From contig CM114272.1 in the NCBI GenBank assembly GCA_050084515.1, positions 16,182,001-16,246,000 on the forward strand: 64,000 nt of DNA. The letters are read 5' to 3'. The translations under genes were made by a program, and so were the position numbers. The DNA comes from Blasia pusilla (lineage: Eukaryota; Marchantiophyta; Marchantiopsida; Blasiales). Within the stretch, counting starts at the first letter, position 1. Every line of letters starts with the position of its first letter. Below the pieces are notes generated by a model. The model was not told the DNA's origin. It saw only the letters and a list, made by a program, of their open reading frames with translations, and made no database searches. This document shows, in pieces, positions 33,866 through 45,471 of the stretch.

Positions 33866-36800
33866 ATGGATAATTATGTGAAGCTCACTTGTGGCAGTCA
33901 TCTAGCGGCCCTTCCTCAATCAGAAATCATTTGACCGCAAGCTCGTGAGTCTTTCATAGTAGTGGATGAAATTTTTCTCTCAGTTCGATTTCTTCTCCAA
34001 ATTGGAACCATCTTTGTATCCAAGGATGTTAGGGTGGACGGTACGGAGGACATAATAGATGAGACAGTCCAACCTGTGATTGCAAACCGTAAAGTATGGA
34101 ATCTCCTACCTCTAGAAAATGGTCAATACAGAGTTTACGGCTTGCCCCTGAATTCCTCTGTTTCCCAAGTAGACGGTCGAGAATTTCCAAGTGCACCGAG
34201 CTCTACGTTTGCAACTCCTAGCTCAGTAGATCCGGGTTCAACTCCAACTCCAACTTCGCACACTCGTAACAATGTTGTACTTCTTGAAGTCATTCCGGAT
34301 GTTATCAACCTCAGTGGATCTGTCGGACATCAACCGGGCCCTCTGTCCGCCTACTCGTTCCTCTTGCGAGTATCAGGAAATAGTTTGCTATCGTCTCTGG
34401 CCTTGAAAATGTTCAAGCACATTCTTGTCGACAAGCTGCCGCCCACGTACGATGGTAATTACATTTTTGAGTTGCCTCCACTTATTGCTCCTACTCAAAA
34501 GAAAGATGGAGGACGCTTGAAGGGTATGGACAGAAAGTCTGATTGTCATCGATGGTGCATGCTTCAACGCTAGTGCTTCAATTCTAGATGGTCCTTGGAT
34601 TGTCTCTCCGCCGCCAATGCGTTGGAGCCTTGGAGTGTAGAAGTCCAACATGCCCGTATCTAGAGCGCAACGGGCGAGTCAATACGTCGCAATTCCCCCC
34701 CAAGAATGCAGAAACTCCATACAAGGTCGGTGCCACCATACCGCCGGGAGGCCATCAATGTCCTCATTGTCAGGCATCCCCCTTCTACGTTGGAGCGTGT
34801 CCTGCATACATATTTTTCATTGTCCACGACTTGGCCTCCACGTTAGAGTACACAAGGCTGGCAGTTCATGTTGGCTCCCACACTCATCTTATGACCGATG
34901 CAATTCAGAGACACATCAAGGAGGATGTGGCGAAGAAAGTTGCCGAGGTCTACAAAAAATCTTCGGGTTCAAAGCGTGGAGTGATCAAGCTCACAACAAC
35001 AACACAAATTTCTGAACAATTGCTTGGAATCCCTGGACAAGACGAGATCACGGCTGCTGAGGAGAAACAACTCTGGGAAAATCTTGCATTTCTCTCTGAT
35101 CCTGAATGCTTCCGGAATTTGTTGCATCAAAAATGGGTACTGGAAGGAAAGATGGCCGAAATGGATGCCATTTCTTGAATCAAGGCCAACTCTTGATTTC
35201 CATTCATTTAGAGATGGCAGTTCATGGACCAGGGAGGCGAGGGATCCAGGGCCTATGTCTTCAAAATGTCAACCATAGGTCCGTCGAGTGGCCTCGATCT
35301 TATACTTCGAATGAGGGAAGGGAAAGATCTTTACGGGAGTTGGGTAAGATTTGATATTTGCTACAGAGTGCTGAACGGATGGTTGACAATGGGTGCTCAC
35401 GTTTATGACCATGTGGAGAAGGGACTCAAAACTATATTTGTTTGTGAAGTAAAAGCAGAAGACGTTGGCAGTTTGAAGATGTGTTGGTTACTCTTATTGG
35501 AGGTGGTGAAGGAAAATAAAAGGCCACCTCCGGAAATTTATGGGTTCATGGCGGACAATGCACAACCTGGGTGGATTGCTATCAGGGAAGTGTTCTAGGG
35601 TGGAGAGGTTCAACCGGAGAGGGAAAGATCAGATGCTTTCCATTGGCAACAGTCTATGACCCGGTACACCAAATCTTGCATCAAGGAGAATAAGAGGAGA
35701 GAGCATGACACGTTACTCCAACGCTGCAAGGACAACAAAACCTTGAAATAGGCCATGGAATGCCAAGAATAACTTCATGGGTGATGGAAGAAGCATGCGA
35801 TTGAGGGGAAGTACAAAGAGTTGTGCTCTTGGCTGAGTTGGTGGACTGTACGTATGAGACAATAGGGAAACTTCATGCGGCAGGTGAGTTCACTATTTCG
35901 TCTTGTCCAGCTCACGCTGAGAATTGTTTGAAAAGTTGCAGCTCAAGTTGAGAAGCGTGGGAACTAAATGGATTTCAAACCGAAGAAACCAAGTAACTTG
36001 TGGGATGCGACGGGTTGCCCGAGTGTGCAATCCGTCGGAAACAGACGGGTTGCCCGAGTGTGCAACCCGCCGGAAACGGACGGGTTGCCTGAGTGTGCAA
36101 CCAGTTGGAAACTGGCGGGTTGCATCAAGATTTTTGGTGCAATCCGTATACAAGTATGCAAGTCGCATGTACACAAGGCCTGCAAATAGTTTGACCCAGA
36201 TGGGTTTCGGATGACTTGCACTTGGGTCTTCCAGCCCGGAGTGGCCAAAGGTTCTTGCAACCCGTCGGAATCGAATGGGTTGCAGTAGGTGGTTCTTGGG
36301 TGTTGCAACACGTCGGGACCCGACGGGTCGCAGAGTCGTTCATGGGACGCCTTGGCCTTGCAACCCATCTAGTTCCGACAGGTAGCTTATTTCTTTGAAT
36401 TCTGAGCTATTTTCGTTCCCTTCTAACATTGTCGTTGTTGTAGGGATTGAACATTCATGAAAATGCCCTCTGCCCCAACACAAGTGGAGCAGAAAGTGTT
36501 CATTCCTCCTGGAGGTTGTCACAAGCATGCCAACGAATTTCACTTGTGGAGGCATGCCAACAAGACTAGGCAAGAGCAATGCTCTGATCTCTGACATCCC
36601 ATATCTTCCTCACAAAAGGCATAACAAAAGGAAGGGGGCCTTCAATCTACGAGCTCTATGTTAGGGCGGTTGTGAGATCTGGTGATGAAAAACTCTATGT
36701 GGAAGCCTTCAACTGGTGCGTAGCAGGAACTCCCCTAGAGCAAGACGTACACATTGGTGGGGATATTCATGGGCGGGTTTCAAGACGTCCCATACAGATG

Positions 36801-37947
36801 GTGGTAGAGCAGTTCGAGCGAGACTCGTGGAAGACCATATAAGTATCTTGACTTCAAGCAGGTGAAGAGGCAACATCGAGGAAAAAAATTGGCAATTGAT
36901 TTAGATGAGGAAATTACGCCGCCTAGGTATTCGGGGATCCCGGACTGCTCCCAAATCCGTGATGGAGTAACTTCTCCAAAATCAGTTAATGTTTTATTTC
37001 AAAAGCCCTCCGTTGTTGGAAGTTTGCAACATTAGATTGTTGGGGTGGTTCAACAATATGGGATTCCGGTCATGGAGGTGGATTGCAACCTGAAACGGTG
37101 GCATATATTTCAGAGCAACCCTGGACGTGGACCCACTTGCAAGGCAGGATCTGATGGCATTAGGAGAGCATGCGGCACTTTCCTAAATAAGAACTGTATA
37201 AGGATTGGACGACCACTGCCTGGGTTTTGGGGACTCAAAACCTTTGATCGTTTCACAAGGACCGGGGATCAATTGAAGTACTTCTTCTTCCCAAATGAAT
37301 CTTGCACTTTCCGCAAGTCTTATCCGGCTGCCATTGGAGTTCCGGGGAATACCCCCACGATTTGGCCCATCGCCGCAGGTACGAATTGCACTCAAGATGA
37401 AGTGGACAATCTTACAAGTGTCGGTTTCAGACTCGTAGACGGAGGAAGTTCAGACCATGTTCGCATTACAGAGACCTTCATATTTTGTATTCAACCCAAA
37501 ATTGACGTCAACATGTACCCAGAGAAGGTGGATGATCTCAATCCTCTTTTTCTGTTTGAGTCTAGAAATGGGGTGAAGAGAAACAGAATGTGTAGGCCAA
37601 CGGTGGAGAGAGCAAACCAAATTGCATCAGCTCAAGAGGAAAAAATGGAGATCATCGCCACAAAAGATGTCTACAGTGGGAATGGAATAGGAAGGATGTA
37701 TTGGGTCAGGAACAACACTGTAAATTCAAGTTGGACATGGGTGTATGTGGTGCACATCTGTTGCTTTCCCACATGTTCATGTGATGACTTTGTCCAAAGA
37801 GAGACAAGTGGCAAAAGGTATTTCCCTTGTAAGCACATGTACTATGTGTTGCTTGTAGTTTTAAGAGAGTCGGAGGTAGGAGTAGGAATCCACCAACCAC
37901 TTCTGTCCCTCAAAGAAGTGCAAAGTATTTTAAACAAACCACTTTGA
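33866..37947 (+). pseudogene. MULE-like transposase with SWIM zinc finger (spliced, decayed)
   Basis: Pieces in order: 33866-34524, start MDNYVKLTCGSHLAALPQS with one TGA then VSKDVRVDGTEDIID; 34588-35178, a zinc-binding segment (CVGALECRSPTCPYL, GHQCPHCQASPFYVGAC); 35224-35890, an RNase H-like core with WVRFDICYRVLNGWLTMGA (first Asp) and YGFMADNAQPGWIAI (second Asp), then FHW; 36480-36850; and 37045-37947, ending with CSCDDFVQRETSGKRYFPCK then H, a CxCx(n)CxH SWIM finger. This layout is that of Mutator-like transposases, which cut and paste DNA between inverted repeats. Stops at 35596 and three more before 35890, and TAA/TGA changes near 36594 and 36839, inactivate it. An intron with palindromes lies at about 35885-36440. 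Classification as MULE is a family-level inference. Confidence 0.7.
36005..36385. repeat. Palindrome array in transposase intron
   Basis: Units near 36005-36125 are spaced by about 40 bases with the spacer CCGAGTGTGCAA, followed by looser copies at about 36255, 36305 and 36360. As in the minus-strand gene, the palindromes sit in an intron and leave the exons free. Confidence 0.85.
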
Positions 37948-38124
37948 GGATGCAAAATGAGGTTTTAGACAATAATTTCATTTTTCCATAACCTTCACTT
38001 TGAGCTTGAACTCTATTCAGCCGAGGGCAAATGATATATTTTTTCCAGACCTTGGATGGAAAAAGTGATTGGTTCCACACTTATGATTCCACTGATTTTT
38101 CAGTTTTCTAAATTTTGTGCAATT

Positions 38125-38150
38125 TGCAACTCGTCGGACTCAGAGGGGTT
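38125..38150. repeat. Outermost palindrome copy downstream of the transposase gene
   Basis: A degenerate copy (GCAACTCGTCGGA then GAGGGGTTGC) lies about 180 bases past the transposase stop. It is the last recognisable copy on the right and gives a minimum right edge for the element. Confidence 0.7.
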
Positions 38151-38199
38151 GCCAAAATATGGAAGAGGAAAAAAAAACTGTGGGAGTGCTTAAGAACTG

Positions 38200-41100
38200 A
38201 GCACAAAAGTGCAAAAAAATTCACACAAAAAGTTTCCTCTCTTCAAATCACAAGAAACTCTCTTCAAAAAAATATCTCTTTCGGTTGAAGATAGTTTCCT
38301 CTCTCTCCTCTCTCCTCTCTCCTCTCTCCTCCTCTCCTCTTACCGCACCTCCAATCCTCTATCCCCAAGTGGAAGTTCACTTTCAACAAATGTGAAGGAT
38401 ATATTTGTAATTATTCTTCAAATAAATAGCTTAGACAAACACTACAGAGCCTTAGTAAAGTTACCTAATCCTTCCACTGGCCTTATCATACTTCCTTCTA
38501 CATCAATCAATAGCAGAATAAAACAATCTCAAGAAAAAGGTCAAGTAACCTTTAGTATGAGTTATGATCCTTACCAACCTGAACTCAATATTTTGCAAGA
38601 TGTAGCCTATACATTACCTGTTAAGAGGCATGCATCTACTGACATCTTTGACAATAGTAGTATAACCTTGCCTGCATATACATGCATGCGTACATGAAGT
38701 TTACTTACCGATAATACAGGAAATTCTGTAGACCCACTACTTACTATAGAAACATGACTCTTTCTATTTTTTTCCTTACCTTCAGGGTTATTTCACTGGC
38801 CACTCTACATTTTCCGAGTATTTGCGCAATCGTTCTAAACAGTTATTCAATCCATTCTCCTTATATCCACCTTATGCCTTATTAATGCACCAGCTTTGTT
38901 AATCCATTTCTCTATGTTCAAATAGTAGGACATTCATACTAAATAGAGAATAAGACAACCTAAGAAAACCAAATGTACATGAAGGAGATTTGTATGCTCA
39001 TCTCTCTAAATACTCCATTAGTCCCCAATTAACAGGTAGCCTAGCTTGGCATAGAGGGCATTTGAAAGCCTTAAAAGCTATGGTCCACAAATGGGGGATG
39101 CCACACTTTTGCCTCATTTTACCTCAGATGAAATATCAGAAACACGGCGGCCTGAGTTCACAGATATGGCAACCTTGCTCAAGAACTTTAACCCGAATTT
39201 CACATGGCGAGATGTCGGTGCTGAATGAGCACAATTTTTTCACACCAGGTTGCATTCTTTCCTCAGTGAGTTTATTTTCAATGGACCACGCTTACTTGGG
39301 AGGGTGGTTAATTATTTGCTATATTATGAGTTACAAGGTAAGGGTAGTCATCATTGTTACATGATTGTATGGTTGGATCCTTCAAATGTGTAGACCAAGT
39401 AACAACATTTGAGATATGTACATACATACACATAGAGACTACTAATATGCGACGCCACAATTTATCACTTTCTCAAAAGAGGACATTTGATACTTTGCTA
39501 ACATATGTATTGAAAAAAAATCCACATAGATGCAAAGATGGTGTTTGTGTTGTACGTGAAAACCAAGGAAAACAATATTGTTGTCTTGGATTTCCATCAC
39601 CTATTAACCTTGAACTACTTCCCTTCATTGATCCTTTTGATAACGAAGTGGAATTACTATAGGCCATCACCTCCACATCGCAATGCGATTGCATACCATC
39701 CACTCGTATTACTTCTCTTGGGAGCTCATATGAACATATAGTGTGTCACCAATATTGACTGGAGCTTTTATTTTCTAAAGTATGCCCTTAAATCTGAGCC
39801 CACGAGATCCTTGGATATTGATACTGAATCTGCCAAATGACTAGGACTCAGGGGAATAGATGAGGTAAAACTAAAGTTGATTTCTGGAATGCTGCTCAAC
39901 CGGTCTGTGTCTTACACAGAAGCTGCATTAACATCCATGCAGATACCCATAATCTATAGATCTCAATTTGTCACATACATTGACTGTAATCCTCCCCGTA
40001 GAAGGAGTTTCTTGTATAAAAATGCTTAAGTTCCATGTATTCAGCGAGTTATCCTATATTGCAATAGACCACAAGTCTTTGAGGATCTGACCTTTGTAGA
40101 CTACTGGAGCATTTATCAGTTGCTGAAAAATTATCCAAAACAGATTTCACCTTACATTGGCTTAGACAACTTAGGTAATATAGTAAAAAAAACTATATGT
40201 GTAGTTAGGTTTATTGAATTTCACCCACTCCACCAAACCAATGAGTTCTTTTATGTAGTTCTTCCTTCCAATGTTTTGTTTTATTCTTAAAGTACTATGT
40301 TCTCCTCAACTGCAATCAAGTGGACTTATATCCATGGATGTATTTTCAGGCAGATAATTAAATCTATTGAGGATGTTTATACACTAGTTAAAGCACATGC
40401 ATTAAAAAAATCTTTGGAGTCAGGTCCATGCAGGAGAGATCCTTGCAAAAGTCCATGATCAATAGACCTATACAATCTCCTCCAAAGTCTTTGAGGATTA
40501 GACATAGCATATCCTATTGAACCTGACGTAGTTGATCTAAACAATGAACGATTTGAACTTTTTCATCTCTTCAAAGACATGAAATTTGGTCTAATGCTAC
40601 TCAAAGGACCACCTAGATGTGGGAAAATTTTTTTTATTTCATTCATTGGCTTACAACAACTTAGGTAATTATAGTGCGAAAAAAACTATATGTTAGTTAG
40701 ACTTTATGTCCATTCATCATTTGCAATACCAATAAAAGGTGATTTTCCTTGTATGCATGATGCGTCATACAAATTTTTGAACTTAAGACATCTCAATTTA
40801 AAGTTATAGATAAGTGCTCAATGCTCACATCCAAATTGTGGCCATGCGTTTGAATGAAGTATCATCTTCACCATCTCTAACACCTTTTGGTGGAAAATTA
40901 GTACTCATTGTTGGAGACTTATGACAAATACCACCAGTTTGTAATCATACATGGTCTGATTTTGTAGGAGTTGTCACATCACCTCCTCAACATTCTTGAG
41001 TGATATCTTAACCTTTCAACTTACCACACCAATGAGGCATGCTGCAGATCCGCCATATCTCTCCTTTCTAAACTCAATTAGGCTTTCTATTCCCACTTAA

Positions 41101-42350
41101 GATGAGATAAATGAATGTCTATCTTCTTCTTTTGTCTCTGAAGATGATGCAATTGACTTTATTAACTCTGAGACACTTACAATTTGCACTCATTGTAAAG
41201 ATGTGTCAATTTTCAATGTGTTAGCACTTAGAAGGATCTTTGATGATGCATCCATTTTAGAAGTAAATGTTATGTCACATGCTCCTACAACACCTGAATT
41301 TATTTCTTGGCTACAAGACGAGACATTTCACCAATTGCCTTTTGTAGCCCTTCACTACACAATGATGCTATCATCCAACATCAACTTGAGAATACAAGTT
41401 GCTAATGGCTCTTTAGCAAAAGTTGTTGAGCTTATATATAAAGATAATGAGGTAGTACAGATTCAGGTTATGATTTTGTCTAGCGGTAAGTTTGTTACTA
41501 TATATAGAACAAAGTTTGCAACATTAAGGTATGAGTCGGATCGCAAATATGTTAAAAAAACTTGTCCTCTTATACTTGGGTATGCCATGACTACTCATGA
41601 AAGTCAGGGTTCCACGATTTTTGGGCGTTGTCTTCTGGTAGTTAGGTCTATTTTTGCATTAGGACTTGCATATGTCATGTTATCCCATGTTAAGAGTATA
41701 AACCAACTGAGAAATTTTGGCACTATGGTACCTAATGATTTTAAAGTATTTGATATTGTGTGACAATACTCACGATACACTTATCTCTTTCTACAAAAGT
41801 TATAATGGCTTCTTGCGAGAATTCTTCAAGGACACACTCAAGCAGATTATCGAACCAGACTCACCCTGCAACGAGAGACGCACCTATCAATCAGCAAGAC
41901 GGGAATCCAAGCAATATCAATAACTCATTTTACTCCAGATTAGTGAATCAACACACTAAATTGAAAGAGTGCAACCCGTCTATTCAACCTTGTATCTGGC
42001 GGAATACGCCTAGACCAACTATGTATGCTTAGACACGAGTTTCATTTGCCTTTTGGCATGCTCATGGACCTTACCTCTGTCAAAGCAAGCCACTTGCTTG
42101 AGCGCATAAAGACCGCACGTGATGATGGCCAATTGTGTAAGTTTGTGCCTCTTCCAATAGATCTAGATAATTCCCACAATTTTCCATTGTTTCATGAATT
42201 TGATGATATTATCATTATATCTTCAACACATGGAAGTAGCAACAACACACCAATTGACACTCCAAACGTGTTTGGAAGTGCTCTTAAGAATGAACCCTTT
42301 CCCACTCTATCAAGTGACAATTACACACCTGCTCCTGCTCTTGCATAACC
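38200..42350 (+). mobile_element. Decayed Helitron (Rep-helicase)
   Basis: Segments in order: Helitron_like_N at about 38990-39180 (SLAWHRGHLKALKAMVHKWG); a Rep region near 39230-39365 with FFHTRLHSFLSEFIFNGPRL and GKGSHHCYMIVWLD in the place of the HUH motif; RNAIAYHPLVLLLLGAHMNI near 39680; a region near 40140-40280; and a Pif1-like helicase from 40550 to 41763 with LLKGPPRCGK (Walker A), LIVGDL (Walker B), LILGYAMTTHESQGSTI and LGLAYVMLSHVKS. Many stops and frame changes occur. Helitrons move by rolling-circle replication. The second His of HUH appears as Tyr and Walker A lacks the usual Thr, so it is inactive. The 5' and 3' ends were not located. Confidence 0.8.
41203..41763 (+). pseudogene. 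Pif1-like helicase C-terminal part of the Helitron
   Basis: The longest open piece (186 residues) carries the segment MLSSNINLRIQVANGSLAKV (matching the Pif1 pattern of a lost-RNA or guide loop before motif V), GYAMTTHESQGSTIFG (motif V-like with the SQG signature) and YVMLSHVKSINQL (motif VI-like, usually YVALSR). The Arg of motif VI is replaced by His-Val. It unwinds DNA during rolling-circle transposition when intact. Confidence 0.8.
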
Positions 42351-45300
42351 AAATAAGTGCAAATGTTCTTAAGTTCCTTAATGTATAGGTATTTATTCTT
42401 CCAATTGCTCCATTGAAGCTTTGCATTAAGTTTATATATCTGAATATTGTGGAAAGATTTCATCATTCATTTAAACTCACATTTTTTGTACGCCTTTTTT
42501 CTGGAGGTCTTTCTTGATGATCCAAATCAGCTCTCTACTTCAAAATTACCATTACATGTTAGCAAATTTTTTTTCAATTAAGTGTGCTCTATACTATTAC
42601 CTTCAACTGCAACTATGGCCAACACATGTTGCCGTTTCGTCCTAAATTTTTTACATGTTGGAACAGGAACATGAATAAGCATTTGTATTTTGATACTTCA
42701 ACTATGCATCAACATTTCAGTTGGATAATTTCTTCCGTTATTGCAATTTAGTTGTGCTTCATTTGCATCATATTTTCTTTCCTACATACCACTCCAATTA
42801 TGATTAATTGTGTTTCTATGATTCTTATTATATATCTTCTAACTGTTTGCATGTAGTCTACTTGCAATGATGTTTCAACTCCATTTTTGGAACCTTTACA
42901 TATGATATTTTATTTCTTCTCTTATGCATTCCATTCAATTGATTTTCTCCATAGTGAAACTCATTCTATTGTCCTTTAGAATTAATGTACTTGTTTGTTC
43001 CTGTTATTCCAGAGGTCATACTTAGAAACATGCAGGCCCTCACGATGTGGTCCATTTCATTAAGCTGGACCAAGTGCATCTCATGAGGCATTGTGTCACA
43101 ATGTTTACTTGGATACAACACTCCACCATGAGCAGGAAGTGTCGTCACCAATGCAAATGAAATAATTTTGTGACTATTTGAAGAAAAGACCGAAATGAAG
43201 AACATAGCTAAGAATACTCAAAAATGAAATTTTGTGTAAAGTCCTTGGCAGATTTTGAAATTGTTTTGTTTCAACAACATAAAAGAGATAGAAAGCATGA
43301 ATGATTTGCTCATTTTGAAGCCATTCAAAATGAGCAGCATGTTAAAACAAGCAACTTGATTGAGATAATAGCTACCAAAACTTTGATCATGATCTACATG
43401 CCGCATCTCAAGCTTATCAACTCAAGTTGGCGTTCTCAATACTTTGTTGCAAGATGCAATACAAGATAATCATAAGAATATTGTTGAGATAGGGGCACTT
43501 AAAACACGACTTAATGATTGCAGGGCACAACTTTATGACTTTGCAAAAGATGTTGCCCCATTACTTGAATCGAGTCCCACACTTTCATTGCAGTTGCTTG
43601 TACTACAATCAATGTTACGTGACTATAGAGGTTAGAGTTCTTCAATTCTAACCTTCAAGCATGTTTGCTTTACTGATTATTCTTATGAGCTGTGTGACAT
43701 ATGCATAAAATGAGTCCCCTTTTCATAATAAATTTTGGTACATGGTTTATTGCACAATTGCGTCTTTTAGGATCAATTTCTAGTGTATCTTTTGAGTGCT
43801 AATTACACATATTTGCAATGACAATTCTGAACTTTCCAATTCCAAAATTTCACAGATTACATATAGTCTCTACGGTTGACAATCTCAGACCAGAATATTT
43901 CACTTCTAAATCTAATCTCAAAAGTCACCTTTTGCATTTTCTTTAAAAATATCCATTTCACTAGTCCCACAAAATTTTCATTTACACTTCTTCTCCAATT
44001 TAAACACCTCCCAACGAGCCATTCTGCATAAGCCCAACATGTTTTCAACTTTAATCATACATCAAGATTACAATTTTGCATTTTCAATAATATTTAATTT
44101 AAAACCCACAAAAATTTCAAATATTATTTTTTACTTTTATAATTATCATTATGATTATAATTACAACCATTTTGTACTTTTCATAATATTAATCACATTA
44201 CTTAGGCCGCATACTCGTTTATCTTTCGTAGGGTGATGTGTGCTAATGAAATCACTCTATTGTTGTGGGTTGATAAGCACAAAGAGCGAGTTGTCACCTG
44301 CGAGTATGAACTTGGAGGAGAGAGACCGGCGTGAACTCTCCTACGATTTCTATGCTGGTGAGTTTAGCCGATAGAGGGTGTCGCTTTTCTTTTTCCGAGC
44401 CGGTTATGACCTTCACCTTTTTTTTATTCCCGGATGGTTTTCCATCACCCGCTTTTTGGTGAGGCCTTTTTCTCTTTTTCTTCCCGACGAAGCTCCCGGC
44501 GGCGAGGTTTGTATACGGGTTCTGTCACGCTTTCCGCATCATCCTTAATTGCTTCTATTGGAATCCGGACCTTCTGCGGTTAACCAGTTGGCTGTTCCGT
44601 CTGTCGTCGACCTCGCTCACATCTCCGAAGCACCTCGCACGGAGACCTAATTTTCTTCCTCTTCGTTCAGTCGTCGTGCAAGGTCTGGTCTGCGCGTCCC
44701 GATTCCCCACAGGTAGGCCTCTCACAATTCCCGCTGGTGCGCCCTGCGTCTGGTCATCGAGACGGTGCAATGCACTGCATTCCCCCCACTCTAAGCTTTC
44801 GACTGGATAGCGGGAAATATTTACATTTAGTGCATGGCGCCTTGCAAACTCATGGTCTGTGAATCAGTGTAGGTTTTCCAATGTCACCAGGGGTCACTAG
44901 TTTCTAGAGCCATATCATCTGGAAGATTTGGCGAAATCTTGCAGCCGTTATTTGTCACAGTGAGTCGTCTGTAAATTTAAATTTCTTCTGATCGCTGGTA
45001 TTTAGCATATGTATCTCGGTGATGTGCTGAGGTTGCCGCCTCAGCGCAGACCTTCGTTTATCCAATCAGTAAGCTGTCGCTCCTTGCCCTCGGCCGTTCG
45101 CCGGTCCCTTTCACTTGTGCTTTTGGTCTTCAGCACTCTGTTAATGTATGCGGAATAAGTTTTTTTCTGTGGAGCTCTGTAACGGGAGCCATACGAAGTG
45201 CCACACTCTCTCTCTCCCTCGCTCCAGTTTTTTTCGTCTTCCTCCCTCCGACTACTTACTCTTCATTGTGTTGCTTCAATTTCAATTTCCCTGTATGCAG

Positions 45301-45471
45301 GTTTCTGTCGGGTACCCGTCAATTTGCAACCCTTGCCATCATAACCCTCGTTCATAGTTGTGTGTACGGTTGTGTGGTTTTGGCTGTAATACACTTCCTT
45401 ATTCAAGACGTGCTGGATGAACTCTTTGTGCCTGCTTCTTTGCAGACATTTGACCGTCTATTGAAAGGAAC
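42351..45471. other. Mostly non-coding; SC35 promoter and 5' region at right
   Basis: From 42350 to 44250 the sequence is strongly AT-rich with short ORFs. One ORF at 43444-43635 (LNDCRAQLYDFAKDVAPLLE) looks exon-like and amphipathic but matches nothing I know. From about 44270 to 45470 composition becomes GC-richer with CTCTCTCTCCCTC-type tracts at about 45205, which suits the SC35 promoter, 5' UTR and a 5' UTR intron. Confidence 0.45.

Larger units (their letters stand above)
25870..38150. mobile_element. Palindrome-rich MULE-like DNA transposon with ParB/methyltransferase gene
   Basis: The unit is defined by the distribution of a palindrome with arms GCAACCCGTCGGA and TCCGACGGGTTGC. It recurs dozens of times between about 25875 and 38150; outside I noticed only one 10-base half-site near 41970. 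Within the unit two genes diverge: a minus-strand gene for a ParB-like plus amino-methyltransferase-like protein (27234-32196) and a plus-strand gene for a MULE-like transposase with SWIM finger (33866-37947). Both have TATA boxes facing outward from a shared intergenic palindrome array. Terminal inverted repeats and target duplications were not found by eye, so the exact ends are open. Both genes have stops and frameshifts. Confidence 0.65.

Noticed and set aside
38209-38697. A 162-codon ORF as a separate host gene between the DNA transposon and the Helitron
   Set aside because: It starts in poly-A and a CTCTCTCC repeat, has no known motif, and runs into Helitron sequence; probably the Helitron's decayed N-terminal region.
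41965-41985. A palindrome half-site (GCAACCCGTC) outside the DNA transposon
   Set aside because: A single 10-base half without its partner arm; treated as chance and not used to extend the element.
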